From positions 1 through 9,878 of the forward strand of contig CALBHM010000025.1 in assembly GCA_937892835.1 (NCBI GenBank): a stretch of DNA of 9,878 nucleotides. The letters run 5' to 3'. The notes below the pieces were generated by a model that was not told the DNA's origin, did no database searches, and saw only the letters and a list, made by a program, of their open reading frames with translations. The translations under genes were made by a program, and so were the position numbers. The DNA is from an uncultured Ruminococcus sp. (GTDB taxonomy: Bacteria > Bacillota > Clostridia > Oscillospirales > Acutalibacteraceae). Positions 1-6,185 of this stretch are shown here, piece after piece (positions within the stretch are counted from its first letter, which is position 1; each line of letters starts with the position of its first letter).

Positions 1-1
1 A

Positions 2-1336
2 TGCTCACACTGTGATGAAACTGTCACTGCGATATATAATTATCACAATTTTCACGGCTCAGTTGTTGAATGTAATTTAAATGTCGGTGTGTTTTTATCA
101 GACAGCAAAACCGATAATCTGTACATACGGTTCTATACGGTTTCACTGTTTTTTAACGCTCACGAGATTATGCCACACATTGCAATCAACGAGGTTCAGC
201 GGTATTTATTCACGGCAAATCAGGCGTTCCGATACGGTCCAAAATACGCATGGGAAATCAGAGACAGATACTATACAAAGGTAGTGACAGGCTGGGGGCT
301 GCGAACAAAATTTGGCGAACCTGTATTTCAAAATTATGGCGGGTATAATTTTATCAATTATACCGCATTAAAAGGAACAGCTTGCGAGCATTCGGCAATG
401 AGCGAAAATTTCGGCGGTATATCATACTTGCGTTTTTGGCAGTCGCATAAAAATGTCGAGGCACTTGTCAAATGTGGTTTGTACAACGCTGTAAAGTACG
501 ATTTAGACAGAATCAACTGGAAAGAAACCGAACCGCACAAAATGCTCGGTGTAACCAAAGATGTTATGCGTGCTATCCGCAAGGGTCAGTTCGAGTATAC
601 TGATTATTTCGGAGCGAAAGAGGCGTTTCCTAAGATTACCGACCTTGAGCGTCTTATTGATACATTCAAATTAGTTCGTTATTCATTTGGCACACTTGAC
701 GAACTTGAAAAAAGGCTCAGCGCCGACAGATACGAAATTATGAAGTATCTCGTAAAGCAGAAGACGCCAATCAATGACTATATGGATTATGTCCGTATAA
801 TGCAGAGCTTCAACGCCGATTTCAGCGACAGGCAGATATGCTTTCCAAAAAAACTGAAGGTAGCTCACGACCGTTCAGAAGCTATGCGGCAGGCACGGGA
901 GCGTGAAGAAAAAGCAAAGAAAAACGCTAAGCTGACTGAACAGCTGAACACTTTGAAAGTAAAGCGGAAAATACTTGAGTTTTCGACCGATGAATACTTT
1001 ATCCGTCAGCCCGACGGCACGGACGAAATAGTCGCTGAAGGGCAGAAGCTAAGCCATTGCGTCGGTGGTTACGCCGAAAGACACGCAACCGGCAAGCTCA
1101 CGATTATGTTTCTCCGTCGAAAATCTGCACCGAACGAGCCATTCTATACGATTGAGGTATCGAACACATATAAAATAGTCCAGTGCAGAGGTTATAAAAA
1201 CAACTGGGTTAAAAACGGCGGGCAAGAAAAACCACAGGAAATAATCGATGTCGAGAAGATGTATCAGCAGTACCTTGACGGTATTGCGGCGAAAAAATCA
1301 AAAGCAAAATCAAAATCAAGGAGGAAAACAGCATGA
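2..1336 (+). CDS. PcfJ-like protein, 5' end outside the window
   Basis: The reading frame is open from base 2 with no stop, so the true start lies to the left; 444 residues are visible. GTG at 89 and ATG at 170 are only internal codons: neither has a good ribosome site, and the 29 codons before GTG 89 read as sensible protein beginning with a CxxC knuckle (CSHC). The C-terminal half carries the block typical of PcfJ-like proteins: LSHCVGGYAERH at about 1050-1085, then an FYTIEV strand and QCRGYKN. A charged helical stretch (about 890-960) precedes it. The last residues are a basic Lys/Ser/Arg tail made by short AAAATC repeats. PcfJ was named on the Enterococcus conjugative plasmid pCF10, and relatives are common at the start of replication modules in Clostridia phages. 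The biochemical role is unknown. The stop overlaps the next start (ATGA). Family call fairly sure; function not known. Confidence 0.85.
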   Translation, partial: CSHCDETVTAIYNYHNFHGSVVECNLNVGVFLSDSKTDNLYIRFYTVSLFFNAHEIMPHIAINEVQRYLFTANQAFRYGPKYAWEIRDRYYTKVVTGWGLRTKFGEPVFQNYGGYNFINYTALKGTACEHSAMSENFGGISYLRFWQSHKNVEALVKCGLYNAVKYDLDRINWKETEPHKMLGVTKDVMRAIRKGQFEYTDYFGAKEAFPKITDLERLIDTFKLVRYSFGTLDELEKRLSADRYEIMKYLVKQKTPINDYMDYVRIMQSFNADFSDRQICFPKKLKVAHDRSEAMRQAREREEKAKKNAKLTEQLNTLKVKRKILEFSTDEYFIRQPDGTDEIVAEGQKLSHCVGGYAERHATGKLTIMFLRRKSAPNEPFYTIEVSNTYKIVQCRGYKNNWVKNGGQEKPQEIIDVEKMYQQYLDGIAAKKSKAKSKSRRKTA

Positions 1337-2325
1337 TAGTTCCAGGACTTCGCACACCGCCTGCGGATACAGAAAAGGCGGTAACAGACGATTACGTCAA
1401 GGCAGTAAATCTTAACTACCACATCAAAGCGGCGGCACAGGTAGCACAACAGAGCCTGTACGAGATGTGCTCAGGTTTTAAAGAGATGAGGGACAGCAAG
1501 CTCTATAAGGAACTCGGGTATAGCACGTTTGAGGATTACTGCGAACAGGAAACAGAAATCACTCGCAGACAGGTTTACAGAATGATCGATACCGCCGAAA
1601 AGCTTCCGAAAGATTTTGTGACATCGATGTCACAAATTGGCTCAACAAAACTTTACTTGCTTACTAAGCTCTCCGAAGAAGAACGTACAGAAATAACCGA
1701 GAAAACCGACCTCGAAAGCACCTCCGTCCGTGAGCTTGAACAGCAGATACGGCAGATCAGAGCGGAAAAGGACAAGGCAGTAGCTGATAAGTCGGTCGCA
1801 GAAGCCGAAGCCTCCGCCGCCGCTCAGCAGGCGAAATCGCTTGAAAAAGCCAAGAACGCACTGTCACAGCAGATAGCGGCGCTCGAAGCAGAAATAAAAG
1901 AGCTTGAAAACCGTCCCGTAGAGGTCGCAGTCGAGCCGGCAAAGGACGGCGTTATGGACAAGACAGCGTTTGATAATATCTGCAAGACTTATGAACAGCA
2001 GCTCGACAAGGTGCAGGAGGACGCATTGCAGGACACTATCCGCCTGAACCGTGAGCATACAGAGCAGATGAACAGCCTTAAAGCCGAAAACGAGAAAAAG
2101 CTTGAAGAGCTCCGCAACCAGCTTGAAGCCGCTAAGCGTGAGCAGTCTGAGCTTACGGTGACTGTGCCCGACAGCAAGGAAACGTTCAAGGCGTACCTTG
2201 CCACAGCTATTGATGCGGCAAAGCGGCTCTGCGAGTTCATCGGCAAAAATTCTGCCGACAATAATCACGAATTATTCGTGACAAAGGCAAAGCAGTTTTT
2301 CGAGAAAATGACGGAGGAAATATAA
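1333..2325 (+). CDS. DUF3102/ParB-HTH-like coiled-coil phage protein
   Basis: A 330-residue protein starting with ATG inside the stop of the PcfJ-like gene, with ribosome site AAGGAGG (1318-1324) 8 bases upstream. Residues about 20-125 are a compact helical domain. Within it, residues 62-93 (GYSTFEDYCEQ..ITRRQVYRMIDTAEKL) look like the helix-turn-helix seen in DUF3102 and ParB-like phage proteins. Residues 132-195 and about 215-275 are long coiled coils rich in Glu, Lys, Gln and Ala, separated by a Pro/Val/Asp linker near 194-208. Residues 282-330 form a small helical C-terminal region. Long coiled coils imply a dimer or oligomer. DNA binding is inferred from the HTH-like stretch only. Its place at the head of the recombination/replication genes makes it a candidate for binding the repeat region at 5889-6162, but nothing in the sequence proves that. 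Confidence 0.75.
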   Translation: MIVPGLRTPPADTEKAVTDDYVKAVNLNYHIKAAAQVAQQSLYEMCSGFKEMRDSKLYKELGYSTFEDYCEQETEITRRQVYRMIDTAEKLPKDFVTSMSQIGSTKLYLLTKLSEEERTEITEKTDLESTSVRELEQQIRQIRAEKDKAVADKSVAEAEASAAAQQAKSLEKAKNALSQQIAALEAEIKELENRPVEVAVEPAKDGVMDKTAFDNICKTYEQQLDKVQEDALQDTIRLNREHTEQMNSLKAENEKKLEELRNQLEAAKREQSELTVTVPDSKETFKAYLATAIDAAKRLCEFIGKNSADNNHELFVTKAKQFFEKMTEEI

Positions 2326-2789
2326 TGGCATCACTTTATGACATCGACACTCGCCTGTACTCGCTTTTAGACGAGGAAACAGGCGAAATCACGGACGTTG
2401 AAGCGTTTGAGAAGATACAGCTTGAGCGTGACGAGAAGATTGAGAACATCGCCTTGTGGGTAAAAAACCTCAAGGCAGATGTAGAAGCACTCAAAGCTGA
2501 AAAGCTGGCTTTTGCCGAGCGTCAGAAAGCCGCTGAAAAGAAAATCGACAGCTTAAAGCGCTTGCTGTCGGACGCTCTCGGCGGTCAGAGCTTCAAGACT
2601 GCAAGAGTTGCACTGTCTTTCCGCAAGAGCTCGGAGGTGCAGATAGATGATATCGAGGAGCTGTCAGACGAGTATCTGAGATATAAAGCACCTGAGCCTG
2701 ACAAGACAGCGATAAAAGCGGCGATAAACGAAGGAAAGGAGGTAGCAGGTGCAAAGCTTGTGAGCAAGATCAACCTGCAAATCAAATAA
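2325..2789 (+). CDS. Siphovirus Gp157 family protein
   Basis: A 154-residue protein matching the layout of the Gp157 family, first named in Streptococcus thermophilus SFi phages. It has a short N-terminal segment (LYDIDTRLYSLLDEETGEI), a long charged helix at about 30-85, then a beta-strand region (SFKTARVALSFRKS, 89-102) and the characteristic LPDEYLRYK-like stretch (here LSDEYLRYKAPEPDKTAIKAA, about 113-133) followed by GKEVAGAKLV. Length is normal for the family. The ATG shares one base with the preceding TAA, and GGAGG (2313-2317) lies 7 bases upstream. The family's molecular role is unclear; a link to phage resistance when carried by bacteria has been proposed. In phages it sits beside the Sak4/DUF669 pair as here, which suggests a role in recombination or replication. 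Confidence 0.88.
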   Translation: MASLYDIDTRLYSLLDEETGEITDVEAFEKIQLERDEKIENIALWVKNLKADVEALKAEKLAFAERQKAAEKKIDSLKRLLSDALGGQSFKTARVALSFRKSSEVQIDDIEELSDEYLRYKAPEPDKTAIKAAINEGKEVAGAKLVSKINLQIK

Positions 2790-3427
2790 TGGGTATACCG
2801 GTTTTAATTGTAGGACGAAGCGGTAGTGGCAAAAGCACATCGCTCAGGCACTGTCAGGACTTTGCCGTGTTTAACGTGATCGGCAAACCTCTGCCGTTCA
2901 GAAACCCGCCGAAAACGATGTGTACAGATGACTATGCTACCATAGTCAGGGGACTTGCCAAGTGTAAGGCAAAGTCTATCGTGATAGACGATGCGGGCTA
3001 TCTGATGACGAACCAGTTTATGAGAGGACATTCTTCGACCGGCACAGGCAATCAGATATACAGTTTTTACAACAGCGTCGCAGATCAGTTCTGGAGCTTG
3101 CTTGAAAACATCAAGGCACTTCCGCCGGATAAGATCGTCTATGTGATGATGCACACGGACGCAGACGATAACGGAAACATGAAGCCGAAGACTATCGGCA
3201 AACTGCTTGACGAAAAAGTCTGCATAGAAGGTATGTGCACTGTGGTCCTCAGAAGCGTTTACGAAGACGGTAAATATGTCTTTTTGACGAACAAGCAGGA
3301 TGACAAGTGCCTTGAAAAATCGCCTATAGATATGTTTTCTGAAACGGCTATAGATAATGACTTAAAGATGGTGGACAACACTATCAGAGAATATTACAAC
3401 ATAACGGAGGATAAAGAAAATGCTTGA
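2789..3427 (+). CDS. Sak4-like RecA-fold ATPase (phage nucleotide-binding protein)
   Basis: A 212-residue P-loop ATPase. Walker A is at residues 9-17 (GRSGSGKST) right at the N-terminus. Walker B is at 63-68 (SIVIDD), a further strand at 116-121 (IVYVMM) is followed by HTDAD, and the C-terminal segment SPIDMFSETAIDNDLKMVDNTIREYY is typical of phage AAA_24/Sak4-type proteins. Sak4 proteins are single-strand annealing recombinases that work together with a cognate SSB. Here the next gene, overlapping by 8 bases, encodes the likely SSB partner. The ATG shares a base with the Gp157 stop, and no clear ribosome site is visible just upstream, so translation probably depends on coupling. The start is well fixed because Walker A begins at residue 9. 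ATPase call is firm; the annealing role is by family analogy. Confidence 0.85.
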   Translation: MGIPVLIVGRSGSGKSTSLRHCQDFAVFNVIGKPLPFRNPPKTMCTDDYATIVRGLAKCKAKSIVIDDAGYLMTNQFMRGHSSTGTGNQIYSFYNSVADQFWSLLENIKALPPDKIVYVMMHTDADDNGNMKPKTIGKLLDEKVCIEGMCTVVLRSVYEDGKYVFLTNKQDDKCLEKSPIDMFSETAIDNDLKMVDNTIREYYNITEDKENA

Positions 3428-4016
3428 ACCTAAGGGTTACAAAGATGTACAGGAGTTTGGCGAGTATGAAAAACTCGCTCCGGGCGGTCACGTCATGAAG
3501 ATACTTAAGGTCGAGGAAACGACTTCAAGAAACGGTGATGATATGATAAAAATCTATCTCGACACCGACAAAAGCGATAAACAGCCGGGCTTCTTCAAGA
3601 AGCGTTATGACGGTGACACCAGAGAAAACAAGAAGTGGGGCTGTATCGTAAATCAGCTCGTTATCGACGCTAAGACAGGACTTGCAAGCAGAGGCTTAAA
3701 GACATTCCACACTTGCGTTGAGAAATCAAACAGCAGTACCTTTAAGCTCGTGTGGGGCGATAAGTACGCCGATAACTTCAAGGGCAAGCTCATCGGCGGA
3801 CTATTCCGCAACGAGGAGTATCCGAAGCAGGACGGTAAAACAACGGGTTGGGCTGTAAAGCTCATGGCTTTTCACTCTGTAGGTGCTGTGCTTGAAGGTT
3901 TGAAAGTACCTGATGACAAGCCACTTGATCAGAGTAACACAATGGGCAACTTCGGCAGCGTGATAGCACCTCCGCCGGAAGCACCCGCACCGACAGACGA
4001 AGATTATCCGTTCTAA
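3420..4016 (+). CDS. DUF669 single-strand DNA-binding-like protein
   Basis: A 198-residue DUF669 protein. Residues 1-30 (GYKDVQEFGEYEKLAPGGHV) and the central strands (MIKIYLDTDKS, FFKKRYDGDTREN, KGKLIGGLFRNEEY, WAVKLMAFHS) follow the usual family pattern. The C-terminus is a flexible Pro/Ala segment (183-192) ending in the acidic aromatic tip DEDYPF. That copies the SSB tail (bacterial SSB ends DDDIPF), which serves as a docking site for other replication and repair proteins. I infer a single-strand DNA-binding protein that serves the Sak4-like ATPase encoded just upstream. Ribosome site GGAGG (3406-3410) lies 9 bases before the ATG and inside the previous gene. A 24-base gap separates it from the DUF927 gene. 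Confidence 0.87.
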   Translation: MLEPKGYKDVQEFGEYEKLAPGGHVMKILKVEETTSRNGDDMIKIYLDTDKSDKQPGFFKKRYDGDTRENKKWGCIVNQLVIDAKTGLASRGLKTFHTCVEKSNSSTFKLVWGDKYADNFKGKLIGGLFRNEEYPKQDGKTTGWAVKLMAFHSVGAVLEGLKVPDDKPLDQSNTMGNFGSVIAPPPEAPAPTDEDYPF

Positions 4017-4040
4017 ATAAAACAAAAGAGGTAAAAGCCA

Positions 4041-5888
4041 ATGGCGACAGAAGATATTGAAAAGTTAAAGCCTGTCGAGGAGTTCACCAAAGAGGATTTT
4101 CTCACGGGGCTTGCACCATATCAGTACTGCTGTGCTTTCCTTGATGATCCTTTCGAGTTCGAGCGTGCGAAGGCAAGAGTAACCGAGCGGGCGGCAGAGC
4201 TGAAAATACGAAGCTTTATGACCCTGCTCGGCAACTACTGCCGAAAATATGAAAAAAACCTCTCGGAAACTTTTACAGCTACAAACTTCCCGCTTCAACC
4301 GGTTCAGCTGATCTGCGGCAATTATATTTGCGACTATACCGGAGTGTCGCTCGACGGTGAAACCGTCTGCTCACACCCGATAATGCCAATAATGCGGCTT
4401 TGCAACATCGATACAGGTGTCGAAAAGATAAAGATAGCCTACTCGCGAGGCGGAAAAGCGTTCCGATATCTAATCGTTGACCGCAAGACGATATCATCGG
4501 CGAATAAAATCGTTGACTTATCGGATAGCGGTATAGCGGTTACGTCCGAAAGTGCAAAAGCGCTTGTAAAGTATTTTGCGAAAATCGAGCAGCTTAACCC
4601 TGAGTTGCTTCCTGAAACCGAGTGTGTCACTCGCATGGGCTGGATAACGCAGGCGGATGAACAGCTTGATTTTGCGCCGTATATCGACAGTATAGCGTTT
4701 GACGGCGAAGCAGAGTATAAGAAGCACTATGACAGCGTAAGGACGGCGGGAGATGTCCGCAAGTGGTATGAAGTGATATATCAGAATATCCGCCTGAAAT
4801 CGGTAGCGGCGAGAATGGTTTTCGCGTCTTCGCTTGCGTCCGTGCTTGTAAAACCGCTCGGCTGTAACTGCTTCTGGGTGCATCTCTGGGGCGAGACAGA
4901 AAGTGCAAAGACGGTCCTTGCGATGACAGCGGCAAGTATATGGGGCAATCCCGAAATAGGCGATTACATCATGACTTTTAATGCCACGATGGTAGGTATG
5001 GAAAAAACGGCGGCATTTTATAATAATCTGCCGTACATACTGGACGAGCTAAAGATTATCAACGATAAGCGAGATCTGGATAATCTGATATATATGCTGA
5101 CTGAAGGCTCAGGCAGGAGCAGAGGTAACAAACTCGGCGGACTTGACGCAGTGCCAAAGTGGAAAAATGCAGTAATTACAACGGGCGAGCGACCGATTAC
5201 AACAGCACGCTCCGGCGGCGGATCTATCAATCGAGTAATAGAAATTGAGTGCAAGGAAAAGTTCTTTGACGATCCCAGGCACGTTGCGAACACAGTAAAA
5301 GCAAACTATGGATTTTTCGGCAAGATGTTTGTGCAGAAGCTGATAAGCGACGGCTTCGGACACGCTGAGGAGTTGTTTGACGGCTATCAGAAGAAGCTGA
5401 TATCAGAGTACGATATAATGCAGAAACAGGCGCAGAGCGCCGCTCTGATACTCACAGCGGACACGCTGATGTGCGAAATGCTCGGCATAGAAGAAACGGC
5501 ACTGAAAACGGACGAAGTAGCCGAATTTTTAAAAACTAAGGCTTCTGTAAGCGTCAATCCAAGAGCGTATGAGTATATATGCAGTTTTGTTGCCTTGAAC
5601 TCAACACGCTTTATATACAATCCGGACAAACCTATCGATCAGTGGGGAGTGCTTGCAGGAGATAAGCGTTCTGTGTACATAGCTGTACCTATATTTCGGA
5701 AGGCGTGTGAAGAGGAAAGCTACAATTCTCAAGCGTTGCTATCATACCTGCGTGACAATCATCTTATCGAGATAGACAAAAAAGGCAAAAACTCTGTAAA
5801 CAAGCGGGTTAATGGCTTAGGCACACGGTGTGTGCACTTGACACTTCCGTCGGAAGACGATGCAAAATACGACGATATAGATTTTTAA
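4041..5888 (+). CDS. DUF927 family helicase-like ATPase
   Basis: A 615-residue protein with ribosome site AAGAGGT (4026-4032) 8 bases before ATG. Residues about 85-200 form the DUF927 N-terminal part, ending in the family hallmark TRMGWI (197-202). Residues about 240-410 are the ATPase core: a Walker A-like loop GETESAKT (284-291), Walker B YILDE (332-336), a sensor-like TTGERP (380-385) and an NRVIEI stretch (397-402) supplying a likely arginine finger. The Walker A has Ala where the last Gly of GxxxxGK[ST] is expected. The C-terminal 200 residues include an ordered winged-helix-like end (SYNSQALLSYLRDNHLIEI). DUF927 proteins are treated as superfamily-3/AAA+-like helicases of phages and mobile elements; this one is probably the replicative helicase or loader. 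No primase motif was found in its N-terminus. The gene abuts the repeat region that I propose as origin. Confidence 0.85.
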   Translation: MATEDIEKLKPVEEFTKEDFLTGLAPYQYCCAFLDDPFEFERAKARVTERAAELKIRSFMTLLGNYCRKYEKNLSETFTATNFPLQPVQLICGNYICDYTGVSLDGETVCSHPIMPIMRLCNIDTGVEKIKIAYSRGGKAFRYLIVDRKTISSANKIVDLSDSGIAVTSESAKALVKYFAKIEQLNPELLPETECVTRMGWITQADEQLDFAPYIDSIAFDGEAEYKKHYDSVRTAGDVRKWYEVIYQNIRLKSVAARMVFASSLASVLVKPLGCNCFWVHLWGETESAKTVLAMTAASIWGNPEIGDYIMTFNATMVGMEKTAAFYNNLPYILDELKIINDKRDLDNLIYMLTEGSGRSRGNKLGGLDAVPKWKNAVITTGERPITTARSGGGSINRVIEIECKEKFFDDPRHVANTVKANYGFFGKMFVQKLISDGFGHAEELFDGYQKKLISEYDIMQKQAQSAALILTADTLMCEMLGIEETALKTDEVAEFLKTKASVSVNPRAYEYICSFVALNSTRFIYNPDKPIDQWGVLAGDKRSVYIAVPIFRKACEEESYNSQALLSYLRDNHLIEIDKKGKNSVNKRVNGLGTRCVHLTLPSEDDAKYDDIDF

Positions 5889-5890
5889 GC

Positions 5891-5983
5891 GTTACACCTG
5901 GTACACCTGAGTTACACCATAGGTGTAACGGCTAGATTGGCTCTGTGAGCGGTTTTAAGGACAATGTTACACCTGTTACACCT
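5891..5983 (+). repeat. Left iteron cluster
   Basis: Exact 8-mers at 5891-5898, 5911-5918, 5966-5973 and 5975-5982 read GTTACACC; one at 5922-5929 reads the complement. A degenerate copy (GGTACACC) is at 5900-5907. The pair at 5966-5983 is a tandem 9-bp direct repeat (GTTACACCT twice). The cluster begins three bases after the DUF927 stop codon. Confidence 0.85.
5911..5929. repeat. Perfect inverted repeat GTTACACC-N3-GGTGTAAC, left
   Basis: Two 8-bp arms around ATA. The arrangement is that expected for a dimeric DNA-binding protein with two half-sites about one helical turn apart, centre to centre 11 bp. A matching unit with the same 3-base spacer occurs at 6122-6140. Confidence 0.85.
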
Positions 5984-6066
5984 TTTTCGGGTATAACGTT
6001 ATATTCTGTATAAATAATTTCAACGTTGTATTTATATAGATTTTTTCTATAGAGAAATGCGTTTTT
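5984..6066. other. AT-rich core with small palindromes, possible DNA unwinding element
   Basis: Between the two iteron arms. It holds a perfect 12-bp palindrome TATAACGTTATA (5992-6003), a perfect 8-bp palindrome CAACGTTG (6021-6028) at the dyad axis of the whole region, the inverted pair TATAAATA (6009-6016) / TATTTATA (6029-6036), and a 6-bp hairpin TATAGA-TTTTT-TCTATA (6035-6051). Base composition 6001-6060 is 12 G/C of 60. A weak promoter may hide here (TTGTAT 6026-6031 with TATAGA 6048-6053, 16-bp spacing), but it is too poor to call separately. Confidence 0.5.
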
Positions 6067-6160
6067 AGGTGTAACGGTGTAACAAAGTGCTTTAATCGCA
6101 GTCACAGAGCGATTTCACAGTGTTACACCTTGGGTGTAACAAACGTGTAACAGGTGTAAC
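6067..6160 (-). repeat. Right iteron cluster (mirror of the left)
   Basis: Exact complements GGTGTAAC at 6068-6075, 6076-6083, 6133-6140 and 6153-6160, and one GTTACACC at 6122-6129. A degenerate copy (CGTGTAAC) is at 6144-6151, mirroring the degenerate left copy at the same distance from the outer end. The last copy stops four bases before the ribosome site of the helicase gene, so a bound protein would probably cover or crowd that leader at the DNA level. Confidence 0.85.
6122..6140. repeat. Perfect inverted repeat GTTACACC-N3-GGTGTAAC, right
   Basis: Two 8-bp arms around TTG, same architecture as the unit at 5911-5929 with a different spacer. Conservation of arm sequence and spacer length, but not of spacer bases, points to protein recognition rather than simple duplication. 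Confidence 0.85.
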
Positions 6161-6164
6161 ACGG

Positions 6165-6172
6165 AAAGGAGG
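6165..6172 (+). promoter_or_regulatory. Ribosome binding site of the helicase gene, long spacing
   Basis: AAAGGAGG is near perfect but 13 bases from the ATG at 6186, longer than the usual 5-9. No alternative in-frame start lies between. It directly follows the last iteron copy. Confidence 0.6.
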
Positions 6173-6185
6173 ATAGCACGCATAT

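Larger units (their letters stand above)
5889..6162. other. Putative replication origin: large imperfect palindrome of GTTACACC iterons
   Basis: This is the only gene-free stretch over 250 bases. Exact 8-mers GTTACACC start at 5891, 5911, 5966, 5975 and 6122; the complement GGTGTAAC starts at 5922, 6068, 6076, 6133 and 6153. Degenerate copies lie at 5900-5907, 5990-5997 and 6144-6151. Left and right arms mirror each other: measured outward-in, copy steps are 20, 11, 44 and 9 bases on the left and 20, 11, 46 and 8 on the right, with the same orientation order. A hand alignment of 5889-5983 with the complement of 6067-6162 gives roughly three quarters identity. The core between the arms is AT-rich (12 G/C in 6001-6060). 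Iterons flanking an AT-rich unwinding zone beside replication genes are the classic look of an origin. An operator function for the helicase gene is the alternative, and both may be true. Confidence 0.65.

Noticed and set aside
81..284. 67-codon frame starting at ATG 81
   Set aside because: It runs out of phase inside the PcfJ-like gene, which is open from the left edge and has clear family similarity.
548..555. Further GGTGTAAC copy
   Set aside because: Single copy inside the PcfJ-like coding sequence with no neighbours; about what chance allows in this length.
1864..2268. 134-codon frame on the minus strand
   Set aside because: It lies wholly inside the coiled-coil gene, has no ribosome site or recognisable domain, and results from the biased codon pattern of a Glu/Lys/Ala-rich gene.
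6026..6053. Promoter TTGTAT-N16-TATAGA in the AT-rich core
   Set aside because: Only three of six -35 bases fit, and AT-rich DNA gives many such matches; mentioned within the core entry only.
5889..6162. CRISPR array
   Set aside because: The repeats are only 8-9 bp, occur in both orientations and have irregular short spacing; there are no cas genes.
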